Part shown: one piece after another, positions 22,765 through 31,596 of the stretch | Layout of the letters: the number at the start of each line of letters is the position of its first letter | How positions within the stretch are numbered: position 1 is the stretch's first letter | DNA from: JAEUNJ01 sp052035955 | GTDB lineage: Bacteria; Pseudomonadota; Gammaproteobacteria; Burkholderiales; Rhodocyclaceae | Assembly (NCBI GenBank): GCA_052035955.1 | Contig: JBPOHD010000029.1 | Coordinates: 1-64,000 of the forward strand | Direction of reading: 5' to 3' | Length of the DNA stretch: 64,000 bases | The notes under the pieces: model-generated | The model's database searches: none | What the model saw: only the letters and a program-made list of their open reading frames with translations | What the model was told of the DNA's origin: nothing | Made by a program: the position numbers and the translations under genes

Positions 22765-23514
22765 TCAGCCGGCCTTGCCGGCCCGCCGTCGCAAGGCACC
22801 GCCCATCACCGCCAGCCCGGCCAGAAACGTGGCGTAGGTTTCGGGTTCCGGCACGGCGGCGACATCGCCGTCGCGCACGGCCCAGGCATTCCACTCGTCG
22901 TCACTGTAGTGGTCGTACCAGCCCTGGAATCCCCTGAGGGTAGAGAACTGCCAAGCGTAGGATATGGTGGTGAGCATGTAAGCCGAAACGGACCAGTACT
23001 GATAGGACTGGAGGTTTTTCACCAGGCCCACATCTGCTTGGCCCCACCGGGGATTACAGTCGATGCCATTGCACGTGCCGTTCCGAAAAATTCCCCAGTC
23101 TGGTTGGTACGTACCGAACTGCGAGTAGTCGCCCTTCAGCCCTAAATTGACGTAGTACATGTAGGCCAGTTCCGAGTTTGGGCTTGTGATGTTAAACCCA
23201 TAATCGGTTGTGCCGTCGTAGGAAAAAGTACTGTTCCAATCGCTTCCCACCGGGCTATTGCGGGCCAGACGCCAGTCAGTGTAGCCACGGTAGCTGAGGC
23301 TCGCCGCCCATGCTTTGGACTCGGACCAGTTCATCCGTCCATCAGCGTCGTACCCGCTGGTCTTGGCGTAGTTTGCATCTTGAAGCCAGGTGACGTTCAG
23401 CACGTCGTCGTAGAGCAGCCCGCCGCCCCGATCGAACAGCGCCGCCTGGGCGGCGCCGCTGACCATGAAACCCGCTGCCGCCAGCAGCGCGGAAAGCCCT
23501 CTTGCATTGCCCAT
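22765..23514 (-). CDS. PEP-CTERM protein with a DUF1566/Lcl-like domain
   Basis: A 249-residue exported protein. The signal peptide runs from GNARGLSALLAAAGFMVSG to about AAQA. The body has the DUF1566-like pattern LLYDDVLNVTWLQDANYAKT, MNWSESKAWAASLSYRGYTD and WRLA. The C-terminus is VPEPETYATFLAGLAVMGG plus a basic tail, an exosortase target. Two ATGs lie at 23520 and 23514. An AAGGGG ribosome site abuts the first and is 6 nt from the second, so I chose 23514. Its base composition is visibly less GC-rich in the middle than its neighbours, and it sits between inverted repeat copies, both hints of acquisition as a unit. Confidence 0.87.
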   Translation of the reverse strand: MGNARGLSALLAAAGFMVSGAAQAALFDRGGGLLYDDVLNVTWLQDANYAKTSGYDADGRMNWSESKAWAASLSYRGYTDWRLARNSPVGSDWNSTFSYDGTTDYGFNITSPNSELAYMYYVNLGLKGDYSQFGTYQPDWGIFRNGTCNGIDCNPRWGQADVGLVKNLQSYQYWSVSAYMLTTISYAWQFSTLRGFQGWYDHYSDDEWNAWAVRDGDVAAVPEPETYATFLAGLAVMGGALRRRAGKAG

Positions 23515-23847
23515 CGTCATCCCCTTTTTTCAAAAGTATGACGGGATTCTGGTAGCCCCCCCCCCGCATGTCAATAGCCCGATCGGACCATGCCGGAGTG
23601 CTGCGCCGGCATGCGGAGGATGCAGCCTGGGAAACGTCTCGGGAATGTCTGTCCTGCCGGGCAACCGGGGGCCGAGGAACGAAGCGCAAGCCTCCGAGTC
23701 CGCACCCTCCCCCTTTGCGCCGCCGAGCGGAGGATCGCCGGCCCGGGAATTCCGGCCGCGTTGTCCGAGCCGCAGGCGAGTTCAGCGGCCGGCCGGGCCG
23801 ACGGTCCGGAGGGAGGGCAGCCCGCAGGGCCGGGGCAACGGGGCGCG

Positions 23848-24006
23848 TTTTCTTCCCCCCTTCTTTTCCGCGCAGAAAAGAAGGGGGTCGCCCGCCGGGG
23901 CGAGACCCGGCATCGTGCAGGGTGGTACCGCGATTCAGGAAACGCTCGTTACCGCGGGATGAAGACCCATCCCCACCCCAGCCCTCCCCTCGAAGGGTAG
24001 GGAGCA
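23848..24006 (+). repeat. Right copy of the long inverted repeat
   Basis: Inverted relative to 22448-22615. It contains a perfect 13-bp hairpin (CCCCCTTCTTTTC at 23856-23868 and its complement at 23875-23887), then TCGCCCGCCGGGGCGA, CCCACCCCAGCCCTCCCCT and GAAGGGTAGGGAG. The left copy has the same blocks with mismatches. Confidence 0.65.
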
Positions 24007-24033
24007 GTCAGCGGCGCTTCGCGCCGGTGACTG
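24005..24033 (-). terminator. Hairpin just downstream of pilU
   Basis: CAGTCA/TGACTG enclose GGCGC-TTC-GCGCC with 2-nt bulges on each side. It starts 10 bp past the pilU stop in the direction of transcription. There is no clear T-run, so termination strength is uncertain. Confidence 0.45.
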
Positions 24034-24043
24034 ATACGCCGGT

Positions 24044-25180
24044 TCAGACGATATCCAGGTGCTGGATGCCGGCCGTCAGATCCCGGTCCTTCGACTCCTT
24101 GCCGTGCAGCTTGATCTGCAGCCGCAGGTCGTTCACCGAGTCGGCATTGCGCAGGGCGTCCTCGTAGCTGATCTTGCCGCCCTCGTAGAGGTCGAAGAGG
24201 GCCTGGTCGAAGGTCTGCATGCCCAGTTCCCGGGACTTCTTCATGATCTCCTTGATCTCGTGCACCTCGCCCTTGAAGATCAGGTCGGAGATCAGCGGGG
24301 AGTTCAGCATGATCTCCACCGCGGCGCAGCGGCCCTTGCCGTCCTTCATGGGGATCAGGCGTTGGGACACCAGGGCCCGCATGTTCAGGGACAGGTCCAT
24401 CAGGAGTTGTTGCCGGCGCTCCTCGGGGAAGAAGTTGATCACCCGGTCCAGGGCCTGGTTGGCGCTATTGGCGTGCAGGGTGCCCATGCACAGGTGGCCC
24501 GTTTCGGCGAAGGCGATGGCATGCTCCATGGTCTCGCGATCGCGGATCTCGCCGATCAGGATCACGTCGGGTGCCTGGCGCAGGGTGTTCTTCAGGGCCG
24601 CTTCCCAGGACTCGGTATCGACCCCCACTTCCCGCTGGGTGACGATGCAGTTCCGGTGCTCATGGACGTATTCCACCGGGTCCTCGATGGTGATGATGTG
24701 GCCGTAGGAACTCTCGTTGCGATAGCCGATCATCGCCGCCAGCGACGTGGACTTTCCCGAACCGGTGCCGCCGACGAAGAGCACGAGGCCGCGCTTGGTC
24801 ATGGCCACGTCCTTGAGCACGGCCGGCAGGTTCACGTCCTCGAACTTGGGAATCTTGGTGTTGATGGTCCGCAACACCAGGCCGGCACGCCCCTGCTGCA
24901 CGAAGGCATTGACCCGGAACCGGCCGATGCCGGAGGGATTGATGGCGAAGTTGCATTCCTTGCTCGACTCGAAGTCGGCGGCCTGGCGATCGTTCATGAT
25001 TGCCCGGGCCAGCTCGAGGGTGTGCTGCGGCGTCAGCACCTGGGTCGTCGCCGGCGTCACCTTGCCATCGACCTTGATTGCCGGCGGAAAGCCGGCGGTG
25101 ATGAACAGGTCGGAACCCTTCTTCTGGACCATCATGGTCAGAAGCTGGTACATGAACTTCAGGCCTTCGTCTCTCTCCAT
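24044..25180 (-). CDS. pilU: Type IV pilus retraction ATPase homologue PilU
   Basis: A 378-residue hexameric ATPase of the PilT/VirB11 class. The N-terminal PAS-like part has KGSDLFITAGFPPAIKVDG, followed by Walker A GGTGSGKST, the Asp-box ITIEDPVEYVH, Walker B-region VILIGEIRDRETM and the His-box GHLCMGTLHANSA. The C-terminal tail past residue 340 (SKDRDLTAGIQHLDI) is longer than in PilT and typical of PilU. It acts at the pilus base to assist PilT in pilus retraction. Start ATG 25180 has AGGTGA upstream. It follows pilT by 61 bp and is probably co-transcribed. Confidence 0.95.
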   Translation of the reverse strand: MERDEGLKFMYQLLTMMVQKKGSDLFITAGFPPAIKVDGKVTPATTQVLTPQHTLELARAIMNDRQAADFESSKECNFAINPSGIGRFRVNAFVQQGRAGLVLRTINTKIPKFEDVNLPAVLKDVAMTKRGLVLFVGGTGSGKSTSLAAMIGYRNESSYGHIITIEDPVEYVHEHRNCIVTQREVGVDTESWEAALKNTLRQAPDVILIGEIRDRETMEHAIAFAETGHLCMGTLHANSANQALDRVINFFPEERRQQLLMDLSLNMRALVSQRLIPMKDGKGRCAAVEIMLNSPLISDLIFKGEVHEIKEIMKKSRELGMQTFDQALFDLYEGGKISYEDALRNADSVNDLRLQIKLHGKESKDRDLTAGIQHLDIV

Positions 25181-25241
25181 GGAGTCACCTCTTCAGTGGC
25201 GGCGCGCCGCCCTTGGCCGATGCCTCGGCGGGCGGGCCGGC

Positions 25242-26285
25242 TCAGCCGGCAAAGCTGTCCTTGTTCTGCGCCTTGGTGCGCGCCTCGGCGGGAGCGACGA
25301 TGTTGCGCCGGACCAGGTCGGCGAGGTTCTGGTCCAGGGTCTGCATGCCGAAGTTCTGGCCGGTCTGGATCGCCGAATACATCTGGGCGATCTTGTTTTC
25401 CCGGATCAGGTTGCGAATGGCAGGCGTGCCGATCATGATCTCGTGGGCCGCCACGCGACCCTGTCCGTCCTTGGTCTTCAGCAGGGTCTGGGAGATGACC
25501 GCCCGCAGGGATTCCGAAAGCATCGCACGCACCATCTCCTTTTCCGCCGCGGGGAACACGTCCACGATCCGGTCCACCGTCTTGGCCGCCGACGAGGTAT
25601 GCAGGGTGCCGAACACCAGGTGGCCGGTTTCGGCGGCGGTCAGGGCCAGGCGTATGGTTTCCAGGTCGCGCATTTCGCCGACCAGGATGACATCCGGGTC
25701 CTCCCGGAGGGCGCTGCGCAGCGCATTGTTGAAGGACAGCGTGTGGGGACCGACTTCGCGCTGGTTGATCAGGCACTTCTTCGACTCGTGCACGAACTCG
25801 ATCGGATCCTCGACGGTGAGGATGTGGCCGTACTCGTTCTCGTTGACGTCGTCCACCATCGCTGCCAGCGTGGTGGACTTGCCGGAGCCCGTCGGCCCGG
25901 TGACGAGGACGATGCCGCGCGGCGTCTGGGCGATTTCCTTGAAGATCTTCGGGCAGTTCAGTTGCTCGAGGGTCAGCACCTTGGAGGGAATGGTCCGGAA
26001 GACGGCGCCGGCGCCGCGCTGCTGCACGAAAGCGTTGACCCGGAAGCGGGCCAGGTTGGGCACGGCGAAGGAGAAGTCGCACTCCAGGTTCTCCTCGTAC
26101 ACCTTGCGCTGGCCGTCGTTCATGATGTCGTACACCATGGCGTGCACGTCCTTGTGCTCCATGGCCGGCAGGTTGATGCGGCGCACATCGCCGTGGACGC
26201 GGATCATCGGCGGCAGGCCGGCCGAGAGGTGCAGGTCGGAAGCCTTGTTCTTGACCACGAAGGCAAGCAGTTCGGTGATGTCCAT
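25242..26285 (-). CDS. pilT: Type IV pilus retraction ATPase PilT
   Basis: A 347-residue retraction motor. It begins MDITELLAFVVKNKASDLHL and has Walker A GPTGSGKST, Asp-box LTVEDPIEFVH, VILVGEMRDLET, His-box GHLVFGTLHTSSA and the C-terminal AIRNLIRENKIAQM motif essential for retraction in homologues. Length equals the usual 344-347. The open frame extends upstream, but ATG 26285 gives the conserved N-terminus. It lies back to back with yggS, the standard arrangement in beta- and gammaproteobacteria. With the pilGHIJ-chpA operon at 37-46 kb, it indicates twitching motility. Confidence 0.97.
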   Translation of the reverse strand: MDITELLAFVVKNKASDLHLSAGLPPMIRVHGDVRRINLPAMEHKDVHAMVYDIMNDGQRKVYEENLECDFSFAVPNLARFRVNAFVQQRGAGAVFRTIPSKVLTLEQLNCPKIFKEIAQTPRGIVLVTGPTGSGKSTTLAAMVDDVNENEYGHILTVEDPIEFVHESKKCLINQREVGPHTLSFNNALRSALREDPDVILVGEMRDLETIRLALTAAETGHLVFGTLHTSSAAKTVDRIVDVFPAAEKEMVRAMLSESLRAVISQTLLKTKDGQGRVAAHEIMIGTPAIRNLIRENKIAQMYSAIQTGQNFGMQTLDQNLADLVRRNIVAPAEARTKAQNKDSFAG

Positions 26286-26349
26286 GGGGGTGTCCGTGCG
26301 GCGGTGGAAAGGTGTGGTAGCCGGGATTGCTATACTTCCGGAGCCATAT

Positions 26350-27033
26350 ATGACACCAATTCCCGCCAACCTGCAAGCCGTGCGCGGCCGCATCGCCGCC
26401 GCCTGTGCCGCCTGCGGCAGGGATCCGCGGGAAGTCGCGCTGCTGGCGGTCTCGAAGACCTGGCCGGCACCGGCGTTGCGCGAGGCCGCCGCGGCCGGAC
26501 AGTCGGCCTTCGGCGAGAACTACGTGCAGGAGGCCGTGGGCAAGATCGACGCCCTTGCCGACCTCGGCCTCGAATGGCATTTCATCGGCCCCCTGCAGAG
26601 CAACAAGACGCGCACCGTCGCCGAACGCTTCGCCTGGGTTCATTCCGTCGAGCGCCTGAAGATCGCCGAACGCCTCTCGGCCCAGCGCCCGCCGGCCCTG
26701 CCGCCGCTGCAGGTTTGCCTGCAGGTGAACGTGTCTGGCGAGGCCTCGAAGAGCGGCTGCCCGCCCGACGAGGCGGCAAACCTGGCGCCAGCCATCGCGG
26801 CGCTGCCGGGCCTGCGACTGCGCGGCTTGATGGCGATCCCCGAGCCGACGACGGATGTCGGCCTGCTGCGCGCGCGCTTCGCCTCCCTGCGCCACCTGCG
26901 CGACCGGATCGCCGCTTCCGGCACCCGGCTCGACACCTTGTCCATGGGCATGTCGGACGACCTGGAGATCGCCATCGCCGAAGGGGCGACCCTCGTCCGG
27001 GTGGGAACGGCGATATTCGGCGAACGATCATGA
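26350..27033 (+). CDS. yggS: PLP homeostasis protein YggS/PROSC
   Basis: A 227-residue single-domain TIM-barrel protein that binds pyridoxal phosphate without known catalysis and keeps PLP and amino-acid pools balanced. The PLP lysine is Lys36 in LLAVSKTWP. Other conserved blocks are FGENYVQE, WHFIGPLQSNKT and LSMGMSDDLEIAI. The ATG at 26350 has a possible -10 box TATACT (26331-26336) unusually close, only 14 nt upstream, so the leader may be very short. The following proC is 146 bp away. Confidence 0.95.
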   Translation: MTPIPANLQAVRGRIAAACAACGRDPREVALLAVSKTWPAPALREAAAAGQSAFGENYVQEAVGKIDALADLGLEWHFIGPLQSNKTRTVAERFAWVHSVERLKIAERLSAQRPPALPPLQVCLQVNVSGEASKSGCPPDEAANLAPAIAALPGLRLRGLMAIPEPTTDVGLLRARFASLRHLRDRIAASGTRLDTLSMGMSDDLEIAIAEGATLVRVGTAIFGERS

Positions 27034-27179
27034 CCCGACCGTCCACCGAGGGCGGAGCCCCGGCTCGCATCACATGTCCTTCGCCGCCGGTGCCATGGCA
27101 TCATCGCGGCCGATGCGCCAGCCTGGCGTCGACCGTTCCGGCGGCGGGGCGGCCCTGACCCCTGACTTCTGGAGAGATC

Positions 27180-27992
27180 ATGAGAATCACCTTCCTCGGC
27201 GGCGGCAACATGGCCAACGCCCTCATCGGCGGCCTCAAGAAGCAGGGCTTTTCGGCCGCCGGCATCCAGGTTGTCGAACCCCAGGCGGACAACCGGGAAC
27301 GGCTCACCGCCACCTACGGGGTCCGCTGCACCGGCAGCGTCGACGCGGCCGCCCTGGCCTGCGACGCCCTGGTCCTGGCCGTCAAGCCCCAGCAGATGCG
27401 GGAGGCCCTGGCGGCCGTCCCGGGCCACCTGTCCGGGCAGTTGCTGGTCAGCATCGCCGCCGGCCTGCGCCTTGACGACATCGCCCGCTGGCTCGGCGGA
27501 TACCGGCGCCTCGTGCGCACCATGCCCAACACGCCGGCCCTGATCGGCGCCGGGATCACCGGCCTCTACGCCGATCCGAGCGTGGACCGGGAGGGACGGG
27601 AGACGGCGGACCGCATCCTGCGCGCCGTCGGCAACACGGTCTGGATCGAGGAAGAGGGCCAGATGGACGCAGTGACGGCCATCTCGGGCAGCGGCCCGGC
27701 CTATGTCTTCTATTTCATCGAAGCCCTCGAGGCGGCAGGGCGGGAACTGGGCCTGGCGGGCGAAACCGCCCGCCAACTGGCGATCGAGACCTTCGTCGGC
27801 GCCTCCCGGCTCGCCGAGGCCAGCGCCGATGCGGTGGACGTGCTGCGCCAGCGGGTCACCTCCAAGGGCGGCACCACCGAGGCCGCCCTTCGCTCCTTCG
27901 ATGCGGATGGCATCCATGCCGCCATCCGTCGGGGCGCCGGGGCCGCGGAAGCCCGGGGCCGGGAGTTGGGCGAGATGATGGGGCGCGACTGA
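27180..27992 (+). CDS. proC: Pyrroline-5-carboxylate reductase
   Basis: Last step of proline synthesis, reducing P5C with NAD(P)H. The 270 residues start MRITFLGGGNMANALIGGL (Rossmann GxGxxA), then LAVKPQQM, RTMPNTPALIGAG, and the C-terminal signature AISGSGPAYVFYFIEAL and RQRVTSKGGTTEAAL that build the active site at the dimer interface. Full length. The stop overlaps the yggT ATG (TGATG), so they are coupled. Confidence 0.97.
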   Translation: MRITFLGGGNMANALIGGLKKQGFSAAGIQVVEPQADNRERLTATYGVRCTGSVDAAALACDALVLAVKPQQMREALAAVPGHLSGQLLVSIAAGLRLDDIARWLGGYRRLVRTMPNTPALIGAGITGLYADPSVDREGRETADRILRAVGNTVWIEEEGQMDAVTAISGSGPAYVFYFIEALEAAGRELGLAGETARQLAIETFVGASRLAEASADAVDVLRQRVTSKGGTTEAALRSFDADGIHAAIRRGAGAAEARGRELGEMMGRD

Positions 27993-28576
27993 TGCTGGCG
28001 CGCATCCTGCTGCTGATCGTCGAGACTATCGCCGGCTTCCTCACCTTCGCCTTCCTGGCACGCTTCGCGCTGCAATGGGCACGGGGCTCCTTTCGCAACC
28101 CCCTGGGCCAGTTCCTGGTGGCCGTCACCGACTGGGCCGTGCGGCCGGCGCGACGCCTCATCCCGGGCGCCTTCGGCCTGGACCTGCCCAGCCTCACCCT
28201 GGCCTGGCTGACGCAGTTGCTGGCGTCCCTGGTCCTGATCCTGCTGATCGGCGGGCCGGCGGGAGCCCTGTCGCCGGCCACCTTGCTGGCCGCGGCGCTG
28301 GGCGCCGTCATCGCGGTGCTGCGCTTCGCCATCTGGTTGGCCATGGCCGCCATCTTCGTCAGCGCCCTGTTCTCCTGGGTCAATCCCCATGCCCCCCTGG
28401 CCGGCCCGGTCGATGCCCTGTCGCGGCCCCTGCTGCGCCCCTTCCGGCGCCTGCTGCCGCCGATCGGCGGCGTGGACCTGACGCCCCTGCTCGCCCTGCT
28501 TGCCTTGCAGATCGCGCAGATCGTCCTCGACCAGCTCCAGTCTGTCGTCATGTTCGGGGGCCGGGGGCCTTTCTGA
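27992..28576 (+). CDS. yggT: YggT family inner-membrane protein
   Basis: A 194-residue protein with four to six predicted membrane helices in two repeats. Each repeat contains the YggT pattern: GSFRNPLGQFLVAVTDWAVRPARRLIPG in the first half and SWVNPHAPLAGPVDALSRPLLRPFRRLLPP in the second (both interrupted by membrane segments). Function is not firmly known; links to cell division, osmotic stress and heme have been proposed for homologues. Located between proC and yggU as in many proteobacteria. Confidence 0.9.
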   Translation: MLARILLLIVETIAGFLTFAFLARFALQWARGSFRNPLGQFLVAVTDWAVRPARRLIPGAFGLDLPSLTLAWLTQLLASLVLILLIGGPAGALSPATLLAAALGAVIAVLRFAIWLAMAAIFVSALFSWVNPHAPLAGPVDALSRPLLRPFRRLLPPIGGVDLTPLLALLALQIAQIVLDQLQSVVMFGGRGPF

Positions 28577-28589
28577 TGCGGCGGCGACG

Positions 28590-28898
28590 GTGAGCCTCCC
28601 GCCCTGGCTGCGGGCCGGGGAAGGGGGGGTCGTCCTTTCCCTGCATGTGCAGCCCGGCGCCAGGAAGACCGAGGTCGCCGGCCGGTACGGCGATACCCTG
28701 AAGATCCGCCTGGCCGCGCCGCCTGTGGACGGGAAGGCCAACGAGGCCCTGATCGGATTCCTCGCCGCGTCCCTCGACGTGCCCCGGAAATCGGTGACGC
28801 TGCTGTCCGGTGCCTCGGCACGGACCAAGCGGCTGCGGGTGAGCGGTGTGGAGGCAGCGGGGGTCGCCACGCGACTGGACCCGGACGGCCAGGCCTAG
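28590..28898 (+). CDS. yggU: DUF167/YggU family protein
   Basis: A 102-residue small alpha/beta protein with the family signature LHVQPGARKTEVAG and KIRLAAPPVDGKANEALIGFLA (about residues 18-55). Function unknown; homologues are widespread and single-domain. I chose GTG 28590, 13 bp after the yggT stop, giving the usual length; the frame is open further upstream but only within yggT. Confidence 0.87.
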   Translation: MSLPPWLRAGEGGVVLSLHVQPGARKTEVAGRYGDTLKIRLAAPPVDGKANEALIGFLAASLDVPRKSVTLLSGASARTKRLRVSGVEAAGVATRLDPDGQA

Positions 28899-28911
28899 CC
28901 GCGTTCCCGAT

Positions 28912-28930
28912 CGGGCGCCGCGCGCGCCCG
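28912..28930. terminator. GC-rich hairpin between convergent genes
   Basis: CGGGCGC (28912-28918) pairs with GCGCCCG (28924-28930) around a 5-nt loop, between the ends of yggU and the cphA-like gene. No T-run on either side, so it is at best a weak or Rho-assisted bidirectional terminator. Confidence 0.35.
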
Positions 28931-28941
28931 CGGGGCAAGGG

Positions 28942-31596
28942 CTAGCCGCCCTCGACGGCTTCCCCGATGCGCGCCCGCAGGGATTCGAGGGCCTTGCCCG
29001 TATCGAGGCAGACGATGACCAGGAGACTACCCGCCGCCAATCCGGCCAGGGCCTGTCCGAGGGCCGCCGCCTGGTCGGGCCGGCATTCGACGCGGGTGTC
29101 CGGCATGCCGCCCGCCACCAGACCGGCCCGCAAAAGCGCAGGCACTTCGTCGTCGGCGCGACCCCGCCGGTCGTTCCAGGAATAGGCGATGGCCCGGTCG
29201 AAGGCGCCGGCGGCTGCGGCGCCCATGGCTTCGATGTGGGCGTCGCGCCGATTGCCCGGCGCCGTCAGGACCAGGGTACGTCCGCCGGCCGCCGGAATGC
29301 GGCGGACGGCCTCGGCCAGGAGGCGGACGTCCGCCGGCGAATCGGCCCGGTCCAGGAGCACCGTGCCACGGGGTCCGCGCCACAGGTTGTAGCGGCCGGG
29401 ATTGTCGGTGAAGTCGCCGCGGAAACCGTAAAGACCCGCTCGAATCGCCTCCTCCGGGACGTCCAGGGCGAGGGCGAGGGCAGCCGCCGCCGCCGCGTTG
29501 AAGGCATTCGCCGGCAGGGCGCCATCACGAAATGCCGGGATACGGGCCGCGACGCACAGTTCGGCCGGCCGGGGTTCCCGGCGCAGGATGCGCGTGGCTT
29601 CCCCATCCCCTTCGAGGGCAACCAGCCAGTCGTCGCCCGCCATGGCCGCCGGGCGCCCTTCGCGGGCCGTGACCCAGCAGACCGGGAGCGGCCTCAAAGC
29701 GTCGGCCATGGCCAGGCAGCGGGGATCGTCGGCAGTGAGCACCGCCCGCCGACGGGCCGTCTTCAGGGGCAGAGCCTTGATGGCCGCCAGCGCGTCCAGG
29801 GTCTCGATGCCCTCCTGGCCCAGATGGTCGCCATGGACGGCGAGGACGGCGGCCACCTCGCAGGCATCGACGGGGACGCCCGAGCGCAGCAGGCCGCCAC
29901 GCCCGAGTTCCATCACGGCGACATCGATCTCCGGGTGCAGCAGCAGCTGCCGGGCCGGTCGCCCTCCGGCACAGTCGCCCCGGCGCAGGGCAGCCCCGCC
30001 GGCAAAGACGCCGTCCGTGCAGGCAAGGCCCGGGCGACGTCCGGCGGCCTCAAGGATCCTCGCCAGCATGCGGGCGGTGGTGGTCTTCCCGGACGAACCG
30101 GTGATCAGGGCGATGGGAATGCGGCCGTCCGTCGCTGCCGGGAAATGCAGGTCCAGCAGGGCATTCTCGATCCGTCCGTCGCGCCCGCCGGCCAGCCAGT
30201 GGACGCGCAGCCCGGGGAAGGGATTGATCTCGCAGAAGGCGCCGGCGGATTCCGTCGGCGCCGCCGCCACATCCTCGCCGATGAAGTCGAGGCCGGCCAT
30301 GTCGAGGTGGAAGGCGCGGGCCGCGGTCTCGGCCATGCGCCGCAGGTCCGGATGAACCCGGTCCGTGACCTCCTGGGCGGAACCGCCGACAGCGATGTTG
30401 GCGGCGCCGCGCAGGAAGACCATCCGTCCGGTCTCCGGTACCGAGGCGAAGTCGAGCCCCTGGCGCACCAGCTGGCGGTCCGCCTCGGCATCGCGGGCGA
30501 CCTGCTGCAACAGGCCCCGGGGATCGGCGCGCCGGCTGCGGTTGAGGGCCAGCAGCAGTTCGTCCACCGTCTGGACACCGTCGCCGATGACATGGGCCGG
30601 GGTACGGCGGACGACGGACACCAGGCGGCCGCCCACGACGAGCAGGCGGAAATCGTGACCGGCGACGTGTTTCTCCACGCGCAGGGACCCCATGTTCAGG
30701 GCCAGGGCGGCCCGGCCGGCCGCCTCCACCTCGTCGCCGTTGCGCAGGCCGACGGCGACGCCCTTGCCGCTCATGCCGTGGGTGGGCTTGACGACCACCG
30801 GGTAGCCCAGACGATCGGCCAGGCGGCAGGCCTCCTCGGCCGAGCCGGCCAGACCGCCTTCGGGAACCGGCAGGCCCAGGGCATCCAGGAGTTCCAGGGC
30901 CGCCGGCTTGTTGGCCGCCAGCTTGACCCCGACGGCGGAACCCGCGTCGGACGTGGTCTCCAGGAAGTGCCGCTGCCGGCACCCCTGGCCCAACTGGAAG
31001 AACCGTCCCGTGGCGGCCAGGCGGTAGGCGGGAATGCCCCGCCGCGCCGCCGCGTCCACCAGGGAGGCGGCATAGGGGTCCAGGTGCAGGGCCGCCGCCG
31101 CCTGCACGAAATCGGCGATCTCGGTCCGCAGCCCGGCTGATTCCGCCGGCATGGGCCCGAGGAGGCGATCGACGACGGAAACGGCGAAGCGGAGGAGCTC
31201 GATGCCGGATTCCCGCAGGTCGCAGGCGAAGACGGCCAGGGCCCGGTCCGCCGCGACGGCGCGGCCGAAGGCGGGATAGCCGCGCCCCCCGGCCATCTGC
31301 TCCAGGTAGCCGGCCAGGGCGGCGATGCAGCGTGCAATACCCGTCGCGGGGTCGTCGCGCGCCAGCACCGCCGCGTCCGCCGCGGCGCCGACGTGGTCGC
31401 CGGCGTTGGCGCCGAAGGGTGCCAGCAATTCGCGCAGGCGCCCGGCAAGACGCAGGGGGTCGGGCCTGGCGCCCCCTCCCAGGGCCACCAGCCCGGCCAC
31501 GGAGGGAAAGTCGCAATGCAGGCCGGGGCCCAGGTAGGCCCGGACCTCGAGCAGGCCGCAGGCCGCGCCTGGCGGCGCGGCGGTGGGAAGGGTCAC
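28942..31596 (-). CDS. Cyanophycin synthetase-like protein (ATP-grasp plus Mur ligase)
   Basis: An 884-residue homologue of CphA, which builds the aspartate-arginine storage polymer cyanophycin. A divergent N-terminal domain (about 1-160) begins LLEVRAYLGPGLHCDFP. The ATP-grasp domain follows (about 200-480: PVVVKPTHGMSGKGVAVGL, RLLVVGGRLVSVVRRTPAHVIGDG, then FCEINPFPGLRVHW). The Mur-ligase domain has the P-loop ITGSSGKTTTARML (Lys504), VMELGRGGLLRSG and NPGRYNLW. The usual N-terminal HEGTYLGHVTEH motif is not recognisable. The GTG start at 31596 overlaps the pyrC' stop (GTGA); the open frame upstream is only pyrC' in another frame. No cyanophycinase lies nearby. A related ligase with another product is possible. 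Confidence 0.82.
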   Translation of the reverse strand: MTLPTAAPPGAACGLLEVRAYLGPGLHCDFPSVAGLVALGGGARPDPLRLAGRLRELLAPFGANAGDHVGAAADAAVLARDDPATGIARCIAALAGYLEQMAGGRGYPAFGRAVAADRALAVFACDLRESGIELLRFAVSVVDRLLGPMPAESAGLRTEIADFVQAAAALHLDPYAASLVDAAARRGIPAYRLAATGRFFQLGQGCRQRHFLETTSDAGSAVGVKLAANKPAALELLDALGLPVPEGGLAGSAEEACRLADRLGYPVVVKPTHGMSGKGVAVGLRNGDEVEAAGRAALALNMGSLRVEKHVAGHDFRLLVVGGRLVSVVRRTPAHVIGDGVQTVDELLLALNRSRRADPRGLLQQVARDAEADRQLVRQGLDFASVPETGRMVFLRGAANIAVGGSAQEVTDRVHPDLRRMAETAARAFHLDMAGLDFIGEDVAAAPTESAGAFCEINPFPGLRVHWLAGGRDGRIENALLDLHFPAATDGRIPIALITGSSGKTTTARMLARILEAAGRRPGLACTDGVFAGGAALRRGDCAGGRPARQLLLHPEIDVAVMELGRGGLLRSGVPVDACEVAAVLAVHGDHLGQEGIETLDALAAIKALPLKTARRRAVLTADDPRCLAMADALRPLPVCWVTAREGRPAAMAGDDWLVALEGDGEATRILRREPRPAELCVAARIPAFRDGALPANAFNAAAAAALALALDVPEEAIRAGLYGFRGDFTDNPGRYNLWRGPRGTVLLDRADSPADVRLLAEAVRRIPAAGGRTLVLTAPGNRRDAHIEAMGAAAAGAFDRAIAYSWNDRRGRADDEVPALLRAGLVAGGMPDTRVECRPDQAAALGQALAGLAAGSLLVIVCLDTGKALESLRARIGEAVEGG

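Larger units (their letters stand above)
23515..24043. other. Intergenic region between a PEP-CTERM gene and pilU
   Basis: I find no supported gene in these 529 bp. The first part carries the AAGGGG ribosome site of the PEP-CTERM gene and an undistinguished GC-rich stretch with a poly-C run near 23558. The second part is the right copy of the long inverted repeat (23848-24006) and a hairpin after pilU. Frames that look open here vary in all directions and lack ribosome sites or family sequence. Confidence 0.6.
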
